Source: Halanaerobium sp046541575
Lineage (GTDB): Bacteria > Bacillota > Halanaerobiia > Halanaerobiales > Halanaerobiaceae
NCBI GenBank assembly: GCA_046541575.1
Contig: JBKHDA010000047.1
Coordinates: 1-15,221, forward strand
Direction: 5' to 3'
Length of the DNA stretch: 15,221 bases
In this document: positions 6,902 through 13,973 of the stretch, piece after piece
Numbering within the stretch: position 1 is the stretch's first letter
Layout of the letters: each line of letters starts with the position of its first letter
Translations under genes and position numbers: made by a program
The notes under the pieces: generated by a model
Databases searched by the model: none
Seen by the model: the letters and a program-made list of their open reading frames with translations, nothing else
Told to the model about the DNA's origin: nothing

Positions 6902-7225
6902 ATGAATAATTATGTTCTTGGTCTGGAGTTGTTAATAATTGGAATGGGGACGGTTTTTCTTTCCCTATATTTACTTTCGGTTTTCCTTTATTTCAGTGGA
7001 AAACTCTTTGGACCGGAAAGTGAAAATAAAAAGAAAGCTAAAAAAGCAGCAGAAACTTCAAAAGCTGAATTAGAAAAAAAAGATAATCAAATAGATAAAT
7101 TAGAACAGGGATTTTCTTCTAAAAAAGCTGCAGCTGTAACTGCAGCAGTTTATGAGATGTTAAATGATCAAAAAAATTATCGGATAATTTCTATTCAAAA
7201 AAGTAATCAAAACTGGAAAAGATAG
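6902..7225 (+). CDS. mmdD: methylmalonyl-CoA decarboxylase delta subunit (OadG-like)
   Basis: This 107-residue protein has one N-terminal membrane helix (about residues 5-30), the motif IIGMGTVFLSLYLLS typical of OAD-gamma/MmdD, then a charged, lysine- and alanine-rich stretch (about 41-70). A short C-terminal segment, AAVTAAVYEMLNDQKNYRI, is seen in many family members. In related decarboxylases this subunit anchors the soluble carboxyltransferase and biotin carrier to the membrane pump and stabilises the complex. It sits between mmdA and mmdC, the order reported for Propionigenium modestum. The family is short and divergent; the call rests on the helix motif plus context. Confidence 0.88.
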   Translation: MNNYVLGLELLIIGMGTVFLSLYLLSVFLYFSGKLFGPESENKKKAKKAAETSKAELEKKDNQIDKLEQGFSSKKAAAVTAAVYEMLNDQKNYRIISIQKSNQNWKR

Positions 7226-7239
7226 GAGCTGAATATAGA

Positions 7240-7659
7240 ATGAAAAAATTTAGAGTTGAGGTAGATGGTGAAGAATTTATTGTAAATGTTGAGGAAATTG
7301 GAAGTGAAGCTGGCGGGGAAGCAGTTCAGAGCAGCACAGCAGGTGCAGGCAGCAGCTCTGCAGCTCAGAAATCAAAGCCTAAAAAAGCTGCTCCTAAACC
7401 AAAAAAACAGCCCCAAAAAGAAATGGCTGCACCGGCTGATATTGGTGAAGGTGATGTTGTGGCACCAATGCCCGGCAGCATCTTAGAAATCAATGTAAAA
7501 AAAGGAGAAACTGTCAGCAAAGGTGATAATTTAATTGTATTAGAAGCAATGAAAATGGAAAACGAAATAACTGCAGCCCAGGCAGGAACTGTCAAGGATA
7601 TTAAAGTAAGAGTCGGCGACAGTGTTGATGCAGAAGATTTACTGCTGGTAATTGAGTAG
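7240..7659 (+). CDS. mmdC: methylmalonyl-CoA decarboxylase gamma subunit (biotin carrier)
   Basis: This 139-residue biotin carrier has three parts: a short N-terminal domain beginning MKKFRVEVDGEEF (1-13), a flexible linker rich in Ala, Ser, Pro and Lys (about 28-66), and a biotinyl domain from about residue 70. The biotinylation motif EAMKMEN is at 102-108 with K105 the expected attachment site, preceded by the VAPMPGSI turn (74-81). The biotin shuttles carboxyl between MmdA and the membrane subunit MmdB. A biotin protein ligase must act in trans; none is in this window. AGGAG at 7223-7227 overlaps the end of mmdD, indicating tight coupling. Confidence 0.95.
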   Translation: MKKFRVEVDGEEFIVNVEEIGSEAGGEAVQSSTAGAGSSSAAQKSKPKKAAPKPKKQPQKEMAAPADIGEGDVVAPMPGSILEINVKKGETVSKGDNLIVLEAMKMENEITAAQAGTVKDIKVRVGDSVDAEDLLLVIE

Positions 7660-7670
7660 GGGGTTAAATC

Positions 7671-8801
7671 ATGTTAGATAAGATTTCGCTATTTGTCCAG
7701 TCAACAGGTTATTTAAATCTGGGCTTAGGACAATTTATAATGATTATCATTGCCTCCATACTTTTGTATCTGGCAGTGGTCAAAGAATATGAACCACTCC
7801 TTTTAGTTCCTATTAGTTTTGGAATGCTTTTAGTTAATTTACCATTAGGTGGATTAATGGCAGCAGGAAAAGACGGACAGGTTGGAGGTCTATTATATTA
7901 TCTTTATCAGGGAGTTAAACTTGGTATTTATCCTCCAATTATTTTTATGGGAGTTGGAGCCTGGACTGATTTTGGTCCGATGATCGCCCAGCCCAAAACC
8001 GCTCTTTTGGGTGCAGCAGCTCAGTTTGGTATTTTTGCTACTATTTTTGGAGCAATTGCCCTTGGTTTTTCACCTGCAGAAGCGGGAGCAATTGGAATTA
8101 TAGGGGGAGCAGATGGACCGACTGCAATTTTTTCTGCCAGTCAGCTTGCCCCACACTTACTGGGGCCAATTGCAGTAGCAGCTTATTCTTATATGGCTTT
8201 AGTACCAATTATCCAGCCTCCGATAATGAAGGCTTTAACTACTAAAGAAGAGCGCCAGGTAGAAATGGAGCAGTTAAGACATGTAACTAAAAAAGAAAAA
8301 GTTATTTTTCCAGTAGCTGTAACCTTACTTGGAGGTTTATTAGTACCTTCTGCTTTACCGCTTTTAGGAAGTCTGATGTTTGGTAATTTAATGAGGGAAG
8401 TTGGAGTTGTTGACCGCTTACTTAAAACAACTCAGAATGCCTTAATGAACATAGTAACACTTTTTTTGGGATTAACTGTTGGAGCAACCGCCAGTGCAGA
8501 AGCATTTTTAAATGCAGAAACACTTGGTATTTTGGCCCTGGGTTTAATTGCTTTTAGTTTCGGTACAGCAACAGGAGTACTGCTTGGTAAATTGATGTAT
8601 CGTCTAAGTGGTGGAAGAGTTAATCCACTGATTGGAGCAGCAGGAGTTTCTGCAGTGCCGATGGCAGCCAGAGTTGTGCAGAAGGTTGGTCAGGACGAAA
8701 ATCCATCTAACCATCTTTTAATGCACGCAATGGGACCTAATTTTGCCGGAGTTATCGGTTCTGCAATAGCAGCCGGTACTTTGCTTTCAATCCTGGGTTA
8801 A
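7671..8801 (+). CDS. mmdB: methylmalonyl-CoA decarboxylase beta subunit (Na+ pump)
   Basis: This 376-residue, polytopic membrane protein of the OadB/MmdB/GcdB family decarboxylates carboxybiotin and couples this to Na+ export. The family core GIIGGADGPTAIF (142-154) contains the aspartate (D148) equivalent to the essential Na+-site aspartate of oxaloacetate decarboxylase beta. A conserved tyrosine region AYSYMALVP (171-179) follows. The C-terminal signature GPNFAGVIGSA (355-365) is intact. About nine to eleven hydrophobic segments are visible. The length is usual for clostridial members. AGGGGG at 7658-7663 precedes the ATG, overlapping the mmdC stop. A hairpin at 8843-8871 closes the operon. 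Confidence 0.95.
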   Translation: MLDKISLFVQSTGYLNLGLGQFIMIIIASILLYLAVVKEYEPLLLVPISFGMLLVNLPLGGLMAAGKDGQVGGLLYYLYQGVKLGIYPPIIFMGVGAWTDFGPMIAQPKTALLGAAAQFGIFATIFGAIALGFSPAEAGAIGIIGGADGPTAIFSASQLAPHLLGPIAVAAYSYMALVPIIQPPIMKALTTKEERQVEMEQLRHVTKKEKVIFPVAVTLLGGLLVPSALPLLGSLMFGNLMREVGVVDRLLKTTQNALMNIVTLFLGLTVGATASAEAFLNAETLGILALGLIAFSFGTATGVLLGKLMYRLSGGRVNPLIGAAGVSAVPMAARVVQKVGQDENPSNHLLMHAMGPNFAGVIGSAIAAGTLLSILG

Positions 8802-8842
8802 AATTAATATACAGCATTGAAAAATAACAATAAGAATAAAGA

Positions 8843-8871
8843 TTAAGCCAGCAGTTTAACTGCCGGCTTAA
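8843..8871 (+). terminator. hairpin terminator ending the mmd operon
   Basis: The arms TTAAGCCAGCAG (8843-8854) and CTGCCGGCTTAA (8860-8871) form a 12-position stem with one A-C mismatch and a TTTAA loop, followed by a loose TTTATAATAAT tail. The tail is weak, so some read-through to kor is possible. Confidence 0.65.
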
Positions 8872-8915
8872 TTTATAATAATAAAATTCAGAAAATTTAA
8901 TAAATTATATTTAAT

Positions 8916-8944
8916 TTAATCATAAATAAAAAATAAGATATAAT
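8916..8944 (+). promoter_or_regulatory. candidate promoter of the kor-mcmA1 operon
   Basis: A perfect TATAAT at 8939-8944 has a weak TTAATC (8916-8921) 17 bases upstream. It lies just after the mmd terminator and about 100 bases ahead of korD, in an A/T-rich stretch (8872-8960) that holds nothing else recognisable. Confidence 0.5.
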
Positions 8945-8993
8945 TTCAATTTTTTAAAAAAGTAGTGAGTAGAGAGCAGCTGGCTTCATCTCC

Positions 8994-9007
8994 GCCTGAA
9001 ATCAGGC
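8994..9007 (+). other. hairpin in the korD leader
   Basis: GCCTGA and TCAGGC pair perfectly around AA (in practice five pairs with a four-base loop). It sits inside a GC-richer island (8961-9013) of an otherwise A/T-rich 5' leader, 35 bases before korD. There is no B12 box or T-box core, so it cannot be assigned to a known riboswitch. Confidence 0.35.
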
Positions 9008-9042
9008 AGTAAGATAAAAAAATATTTATAAGGAGTGAGAAT

Positions 9043-9249
9043 ATGGCCAGAGGTGATAGGGTAGAAATTAAACATCCTAGCTGGTGTAAAAACTGTGGAA
9101 TCTGTGTCTCAGCCTGTCCCACTGATATTTTAACTCAGGGCAGGGATAGAGTAGAAATTCTTGATTTGGAAAACTGTATAGGATGTCAAAATTGCGAACT
9201 GATCTGTCCCGACTTTGTGCTGAAGGTGGTGGCAAGTGATGAAAACTAA
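9043..9249 (+). CDS. korD: 2-oxoacid:ferredoxin oxidoreductase delta subunit (ferredoxin-like)
   Basis: This 68-residue protein binds two [4Fe-4S] clusters and relays electrons from the thiamine-bound intermediate to ferredoxin. The two motifs are C15-x2-C18-x2-C21-x3-C25 and C45-x2-C48-x2-C51-x3-C55, with proline after the fourth cysteine in each. AAGGAG at 9031-9036 supports the ATG. It opens the kor operon, and its 3' end overlaps korA by 11 bases. On its own it would be called only a ferredoxin; the subunit role comes from the gene order. Confidence 0.9.
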   Translation: MARGDRVEIKHPSWCKNCGICVSACPTDILTQGRDRVEILDLENCIGCQNCELICPDFVLKVVASDEN

Positions 9250-10399
9250 AATATTCCGTCCAGAAAAAAGAGCAGTATTAACCCAGGGTGATCAGGCTGT
9301 TGTAGAAGGAGCACTGGCAGCAGGGGTAGAATTTTTTGCTGGTTATCCAATTACTCCAGCTTCCGAAATAGCAGAAGGATTTGCTCGAGAACTGCCTAAA
9401 ATTGGAGGTAAGTTTTTACAGATGGAAGATGAGATTGCAGGAATGGCTGCAGCTGTTGGGGCTTCTCTTGCCGGTAAAAAAGCGATTACAGCTACAAGTG
9501 GTCCCGGATTTGCTTTAAAACAGGAAAATCTGGGTTTTGCAACTATGATAGAAGCACCGGTGGTGGTAGTTAATGTCCAGCGAGTTGGACCATCAACTGG
9601 ACTGCCGACTTCGCCTTCTCAGGGTGATGTTATGCAGACCCGCTGGGGAAGAAATGGTGATCAGGAAATAATTGCTCTTGCACCTTCATCTGTAGCAGAA
9701 AGTTATGAACTAACAATTAAAGCGGTGAATTTAAGCGAGAAATTCAGACAGCCTGTAGTTCTACTGCTGGACGAGGTTATTGGACATTTACGTGAAAAAA
9801 TATATTTAAAAAGCAGTGAAGAAATTGAAATAGTTAACAGGAAAAAACCTGATGCAGATCAGGATCCCGATCAATATCTACCCTATCAGCTGACAGATGA
9901 TTTGGTACCTCCGATGGCTGATTATGGCAGTGGTTTTAAATATCACAGCAGTGGACTGTTTCATGATCAGAGTGGTTTTCCAGATGGTAAAAATGAAACT
10001 GCAAGGCTGATGCAGGATCGGCTGCATAATAAACTGCATGATAACCTTGATCAAATTATTCTTTATCAAAAAGATATCAGAGAAGATGATCGGGTAGCTG
10101 TTTTAAGTTATGGTTCAGCTGCCAGAACGGCAATTAGTGCAGTCAATACGGGACGTAAGGACAATCTTAAAGCAGGCTGGTTTAAACTTCAGACTATCTG
10201 GCCTTTTGCAGAAAAAGAGATAGCAGAACTTGCTTCTCAGGTAGAAACCATTATTGTACCGGAATTAAATCAGGGCCAGCTGATTAGAGAAGTAAAAAAA
10301 GCGGCTGCCGGTGAGGCTGAAGTGCTTGGTATAAATTCTTATGCCGGAGAGTTAATTAAACCAGAAGAAATCAGAGCCCTGCTGGAGGAGGTATTATAA
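9239..10399 (+). CDS. korA: 2-oxoglutarate:ferredoxin oxidoreductase alpha subunit
   Basis: This 386-residue alpha subunit provides the pyrimidine-binding half of the thiamine diphosphate site. Visible motifs are GYPITPASE (35-43), TSGPGF (86-91) and RVGPSTGLPT (115-124), all typical of KorA. The C-terminal domain ends with a PELNQGQL strand, as in the family. A GTG at 9236 is an alternative, but ATG 9239 has AAGGTGGT (9223-9230) 8 bases ahead. The start lies inside korD, and the stop overlaps korB as TAATG. A 2-oxoglutarate substrate is inferred from similarity and from the neighbouring succinyl-CoA-using mutase. A branched-chain oxoacid (Vor-type) enzyme is the main alternative. Confidence 0.9.
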   Translation: MKTKIFRPEKRAVLTQGDQAVVEGALAAGVEFFAGYPITPASEIAEGFARELPKIGGKFLQMEDEIAGMAAAVGASLAGKKAITATSGPGFALKQENLGFATMIEAPVVVVNVQRVGPSTGLPTSPSQGDVMQTRWGRNGDQEIIALAPSSVAESYELTIKAVNLSEKFRQPVVLLLDEVIGHLREKIYLKSSEEIEIVNRKKPDADQDPDQYLPYQLTDDLVPPMADYGSGFKYHSSGLFHDQSGFPDGKNETARLMQDRLHNKLHDNLDQIILYQKDIREDDRVAVLSYGSAARTAISAVNTGRKDNLKAGWFKLQTIWPFAEKEIAELASQVETIIVPELNQGQLIREVKKAAAGEAEVLGINSYAGELIKPEEIRALLEEVL

Positions 10400-11223
10400 T
10401 GGAAATTGAAAAATATTTGAGAAACGATAAACTGCCTCATATTTGGTGTCCTGGCTGTGGACACGGAACTATTTTAAATTCATTTATTAGAGCTTTTGCT
10501 GAAAGTGATTTAGATCAGGATAAAACAGTTGTAATTTCGGGGATTGGCTGTTCCGGACGGGCTACAGGATATTTAAATTTTGATACTCTGCATACCACTC
10601 ATGGGAGAGCGATTGCTTTTGCTACCGGAGTTAAAATGGCAAATCCTGATTTAAATGTAATTGTAATGACAGGAGATGGAGATGGTTCTGCAATTGGAGG
10701 CAACCATCTGATCCATGCTGCCCGCAGAAATATTGATTTGACAGTAATTTTATTTAACAATCAGATTTATGGAATGACAGGAGGACAGTTTTCTCCAATG
10801 ACTCCCACCGGTGATTTTGGAACTACTGCTCCCTATGGAAATATTGATCAAAATTTTGATCTGGCAAGACTGGTAGAGGGAGCTGGAGGAACATTTATAG
10901 CTCGGGGTGCAGCTTATGACCCAAGACAGTTAAAGAAATTATATCTCGCTGCTTTAAAACATCAGGGTTTTTCGTTTGTGGAAAGTTTTTCACAGTGTCC
11001 TGTTAGTTACGGACGTCAGAATAAAGCCGGTGATGCTGTAGAAATGCTTAAGAAACAGCAGCAGAATACAGTTAGTTTCAAAAAATGGCAGCAACTTAGT
11101 ACAGAAGAAAAAAATAATAAATATCCGCTGGGAATATTAAAAGAAGTAGATAATCCTGAGAATGAATATACAGAGCGCTATCAGAAAATCATAGAAAAGA
11201 TAAAAAAAGAGGAGGCTTTATAA
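10399..11223 (+). CDS. korB: 2-oxoglutarate:ferredoxin oxidoreductase beta subunit
   Basis: This 274-residue thiamine-diphosphate-binding subunit, with KorA, oxidatively decarboxylates the 2-oxoacid to the acyl-CoA. The thiamine/Mg motif is TGDGDG at 91-96 with NN at 120-121. Four cysteines fit a [4Fe-4S] site: C17 and C20 (in WCPGCGHG), C51 (GIGCSGR) and C200 (SFSQCPVSYG). The run GMTGGQFSPMTP (125-136) is a family hallmark. It starts and ends with one-base TAATG overlaps, so korA, korB and korC are translated in strict coupling. Direction is not fixed by sequence: such enzymes can also carboxylate succinyl-CoA with reduced ferredoxin. Confidence 0.93.
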   Translation: MEIEKYLRNDKLPHIWCPGCGHGTILNSFIRAFAESDLDQDKTVVISGIGCSGRATGYLNFDTLHTTHGRAIAFATGVKMANPDLNVIVMTGDGDGSAIGGNHLIHAARRNIDLTVILFNNQIYGMTGGQFSPMTPTGDFGTTAPYGNIDQNFDLARLVEGAGGTFIARGAAYDPRQLKKLYLAALKHQGFSFVESFSQCPVSYGRQNKAGDAVEMLKKQQQNTVSFKKWQQLSTEEKNNKYPLGILKEVDNPENEYTERYQKIIEKIKKEEAL

Positions 11224-11795
11224 TGGGCAGATATGAGATCAGATTGAGTGGTGCCGGTGGTCAGGGGATGATCCTGGCAGGAATTATACTTGCTGAAGCA
11301 GGTGTGATGGTTGACAATTTGAATGTCAGTCAGAGCCAGTCCTATGGTCCAGAATCAAGAGGGGGAGCCAGCAGAGCTGAAGTGGTTTTTGATGAAGATC
11401 AGATTGATTTTCCAAAGGTTATTAAACCTGATCTTTTAGTCTGTTTAACTCAGGAGGCCTTTGCTCAATATGGAGCAGATTTAAAAAGTTATGGAGTAAT
11501 AATTGCTGACAGCAGAATTGATATTTCAAATATTGAGCCTGAATTTAAAGATAATATATATCAGCTTGATATTTTAGACCTGGCAGCAAAAGAAATAGGA
11601 AAAGAGATTTCGGCTAATATGATTGTGCTTGGAATAATTGCCAGAATAATTCAGACAAAAATTGCTGTAGAATTTATTAAAAAGGCCATTATCGAAAAGG
11701 TGCCCCCAAAAACTGTGGATGCAAATATGAAAGCTTTTGAAGTGGGTTTCAGCTTAAAACTGGATAAAAGGAGCTATGCTTATGGGAGAATATAA
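11223..11795 (+). CDS. korC: 2-oxoglutarate:ferredoxin oxidoreductase gamma subunit
   Basis: This 190-residue gamma subunit of the pyruvate/2-oxoacid:ferredoxin oxidoreductase family contributes to CoA handling and complex assembly. The glycine-rich start SGAGGQGMILAG (9-20), the QSQSYGPESRGGAS run (about 37-50) and a PDLLVCLTQEAF strand (about 69-80) identify it. Stop and start overlap korB by one base. Its last 14 bases overlap the start of the mutase large-subunit gene, tying the mutase to the oxidoreductase at the translational level. Confidence 0.92.
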   Translation: MGRYEIRLSGAGGQGMILAGIILAEAGVMVDNLNVSQSQSYGPESRGGASRAEVVFDEDQIDFPKVIKPDLLVCLTQEAFAQYGADLKSYGVIIADSRIDISNIEPEFKDNIYQLDILDLAAKEIGKEISANMIVLGIIARIIQTKIAVEFIKKAIIEKVPPKTVDANMKAFEVGFSLKLDKRSYAYGRI

Positions 11796-13482
11796 TGGAA
11801 ATAAGCAGAGTCAAAATAAATTATCTGATCTGAAAAAGAATAAAGAAAGATGGGAGAAAAATAAATATCAGAAAACGGCTGAGCGTTTTGGCTTAAGAAA
11901 GAATAATTTTACTTCTGATGCTGAAAAGGAAGCAGAGCCTCTATATACTCCTTTAGATTTAGATAATATTAATTACCAAAAAGATCTTTCTTTTCCAGGT
12001 GAATTTCCCTATACAAGGGGAGTATATCCAACAATGTACCGCTCTCGACTCTGGACAATGAGGCAGTATTCTGGTTATGGTACAGCTGCAGAAACCAATA
12101 AGCGTTTTAAATATCTTTTAGAACAGGGACAGACAGGCTTAAGTGTTGCCTTTGATCTGCCAACTCAGATCGCTTATGATTCTGATCATCAGCTTGCTGA
12201 AGGAGAAGTGGGCCGAGTTGGGGTAGCAGTTGATAGTGTAGAAGATATGCAGAGGCTTTTTGCTGATATACCTCTGGCTGAAGTTAGTACCTCAATGACT
12301 ATTAATGCTCCTGCAGCAGTTATTTTAGCCATGTATATTGTGACAGCAGAAGAAAAGGGAGTTAAGCCCAAAAATCTGGCCGGAACCATTCAAAATGATA
12401 TTTTAAAAGAATATATTGCCAGAGGAACCTATGTTTATCCTCCTGAGCCTTCTTTAAGATTAATTACGGATATTTTTGCTTACTGTTCAAAAAAGATGCC
12501 TGGATTTAATACTATCAGCATCAGTGGCTATCATATCCGAGAAGCAGGTGCAACAGCGGTTCAGGAACTCGCCTTTACCCTGGCTGATGCTGTCGAATAT
12601 GTCAAGCAGGCTTTAGCAATTGGGCTAGATATCGATGATTTTGCACCAAGACTTTCATTTTTCTTTGCTTCGCAGATGAATATTATGGAAGAAGCAGCTA
12701 AGTTTAGAGCTGCCCGCAGGCTCTGGGCTGAAATTATGGAAGAAAGATTTGATGCCCAAAATGAAAAATCTAAACTGCTTCGTTTTCATACTCAAACCGC
12801 AGGCACAGCTCTGACTGCTGAGCAGCCTTTAAACAATATAATCCGAGTTACCATTCAGGCACTGGCAGCGGTTATGGGAGGAACTCAGTCGCTGCATACA
12901 AATTCTTATGATGAAGCACTTTCTCTGCCATCAGAAGAAGCTGTAGAAATTGCCTTAAGAACTCAGCAGATAATTGCTGAAGAAAGTGGAATTGCTGATG
13001 TAATTGATCCACTTGGTGGATCCTATTACTTAGAAGAGCTTACTGATTCATTTGTCCAAAAAAGCAGAGAATATCTGGGTAAAATTGATCAGCTGGGAGG
13101 AATGGTCGAAGCTATTAAGAGCGGCTATGTACAGCGTGAAATTCAGGAAAGCGCCTATCAAAAACAAAAAGAAATTGATGAAAAAGAGAAAATAGTTGTC
13201 GGCATCAATAAATATCGAAGTCAAAAAGAGCGAGCCAAGGTTGATCTTTTAAAAGTTGATCCGGCTCTGGAAGCAGCACAAAAAGAAAGACTGCTGGAAT
13301 TAAAAAACAGAAGAGATAAAAAGAATGTTAAAAACACTTTAAAGAGAGTTGAAGAAGCTGCTGAAAATGGAGATAATCTTATGCCTCCAATTATAGAAGC
13401 TGTTAGAGCCAGAGCAACATTAAATGAAATTAGTGATCGACTTCGGAAAATATTTGGAGAATATCAAAATAGAAATATTTAA
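11782..13482 (+). CDS. mcmA1: methylmalonyl-CoA mutase large (catalytic) subunit
   Basis: This 566-residue TIM-barrel subunit of the adenosylcobalamin-dependent mutase interconverts succinyl-CoA and (R)-methylmalonyl-CoA. It lacks the B12 domain, which is encoded separately at 3360-3749. Substrate residues of methylmalonyl-CoA mutases are kept: Y86 in PTMYRSRLW, R214 in YIARGTYVYPP and H251 in SGYHIREAG. The Tyr/Arg pair argues against an isobutyryl-CoA mutase. Other family runs are GLSVAFDLPTQ and HTQTAGTALTAEQP. ATG 11782 is chosen over ATG 11776 because AAGGAG at 11768-11773 is 8 bases from the former and only 2 from the latter. The C-terminal 60 residues are charged, probably the linker that docks the small subunit. 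A strong terminator follows. Confidence 0.95.
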   Translation: MGEYNGNKQSQNKLSDLKKNKERWEKNKYQKTAERFGLRKNNFTSDAEKEAEPLYTPLDLDNINYQKDLSFPGEFPYTRGVYPTMYRSRLWTMRQYSGYGTAAETNKRFKYLLEQGQTGLSVAFDLPTQIAYDSDHQLAEGEVGRVGVAVDSVEDMQRLFADIPLAEVSTSMTINAPAAVILAMYIVTAEEKGVKPKNLAGTIQNDILKEYIARGTYVYPPEPSLRLITDIFAYCSKKMPGFNTISISGYHIREAGATAVQELAFTLADAVEYVKQALAIGLDIDDFAPRLSFFFASQMNIMEEAAKFRAARRLWAEIMEERFDAQNEKSKLLRFHTQTAGTALTAEQPLNNIIRVTIQALAAVMGGTQSLHTNSYDEALSLPSEEAVEIALRTQQIIAEESGIADVIDPLGGSYYLEELTDSFVQKSREYLGKIDQLGGMVEAIKSGYVQREIQESAYQKQKEIDEKEKIVVGINKYRSQKERAKVDLLKVDPALEAAQKERLLELKNRRDKKNVKNTLKRVEEAAENGDNLMPPIIEAVRARATLNEISDRLRKIFGEYQNRNI

Positions 13483-13490
13483 TTAATTTA

Positions 13491-13521
13491 AAAACCCTGT
13501 CAATTTTAGGCAGGGTTTTTT
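13491..13521 (+). terminator. strong rho-independent terminator ending kor-mcmA1
   Basis: CCCTGTC (13495-13501) pairs with GGCAGGG (13509-13515), extended by AAAA/TTTT, around an AATTTTA loop, and runs into six T. The symmetric A-run could also serve the opposite strand, but no minus-strand gene is present. Confidence 0.9.
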
Positions 13522-13616
13522 CAATTTATAAAGAAATATATTCTTAAGAGTCTTTATTAAATAATACTTTACTTTGATTAACAACTTTATTCAATTAATA
13601 GTCTGGGGGTAAAATT

Positions 13617-13928
13617 ATGTTAAAAGGTGAGAAAATGAAACAGTTAAAAGGTAGATTGAATAACTTAACTGAGGAAGTTGTACTGGAAATGCTGGGAAAT
13701 ATGCTGCAGCGAGAGGAGTTTGACGATATCTGTAAAGATGAGGACTGTTTATTAGATATGGCAACTTATGCTTTAAACCGCTTACCTGCAAAATATGTAG
13801 CAACTTCTAAAGGAGAAATTTTTACAAAAACTGAAGAACTGGAACAGCAGCACTCAGTGGATGTACTTTCAGTTGTGACAAGAGCAATTAAAGTAGTATC
13901 TGAGAATGAACATCATAAGAATCATTAA
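13617..13928 (+). CDS. ComFB-family protein
   Basis: This 103-residue protein matches the ComFB (late competence protein) family. It has a helical N-terminus with NLTEEVVLEML, then FDDICKDEDCLLDMATYALN and the hallmark ALNRLPAKYVATSKGE (52-67), and a C-terminal helix ending in a His-rich tail. Cysteines C39 and C44 sit where the family often has metal-binding cysteines. The B. subtilis member has no settled role; more recent work, as I recall it, reports cyclic-dinucleotide binding for cyanobacterial members. Two starts are possible: ATG 13617 (GGGGGT 6 bases upstream) or ATG 13635 (AAAGGTGAG upstream). There is no competence gene nearby. It may share a transcript with the membrane protein that follows 45 bases later. 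Confidence 0.8.
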   Translation: MLKGEKMKQLKGRLNNLTEEVVLEMLGNMLQREEFDDICKDEDCLLDMATYALNRLPAKYVATSKGEIFTKTEELEQQHSVDVLSVVTRAIKVVSENEHHKNH

Positions 13929-13973
13929 AAATGATAATAAATTTAGAAAGTCTTGTTGTTAGGAGAGATTTTT

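Noticed and set aside
7286..7595. Alternative frames on both strands inside mmdC
   Set aside because: They exist because the Ala/Lys/Pro-rich linker has few stops; the biotin carrier reading is unambiguous.
5284..8801. Propionyl-CoA carboxylase or oxaloacetate decarboxylase instead of methylmalonyl-CoA decarboxylase
   Set aside because: There is no biotin carboxylase and a Na+-pump subunit is present, which excludes the carboxylase. MmdA is a propionyl/methylmalonyl-type carboxyltransferase, not the OadA-type pyruvate carboxyltransferase fold.
8872..9042. Cobalamin riboswitch upstream of the kor-mutase operon
   Set aside because: Searched by eye for the GCCACTG-type B12 box and the long aptamer; neither is present, and the leader is too short.
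11782..13482. Isobutyryl-CoA mutase
   Set aside because: The substrate-site tyrosine and arginine typical of methylmalonyl-CoA mutase are both present, and the epimerase and decarboxylase genes are alongside.
13530..13560. ATAAAGA...TCTTTAT inverted repeat after the kor terminator
   Set aside because: The stem is entirely A/T-rich apart from one pair and is the kind of match expected by chance in this base composition.
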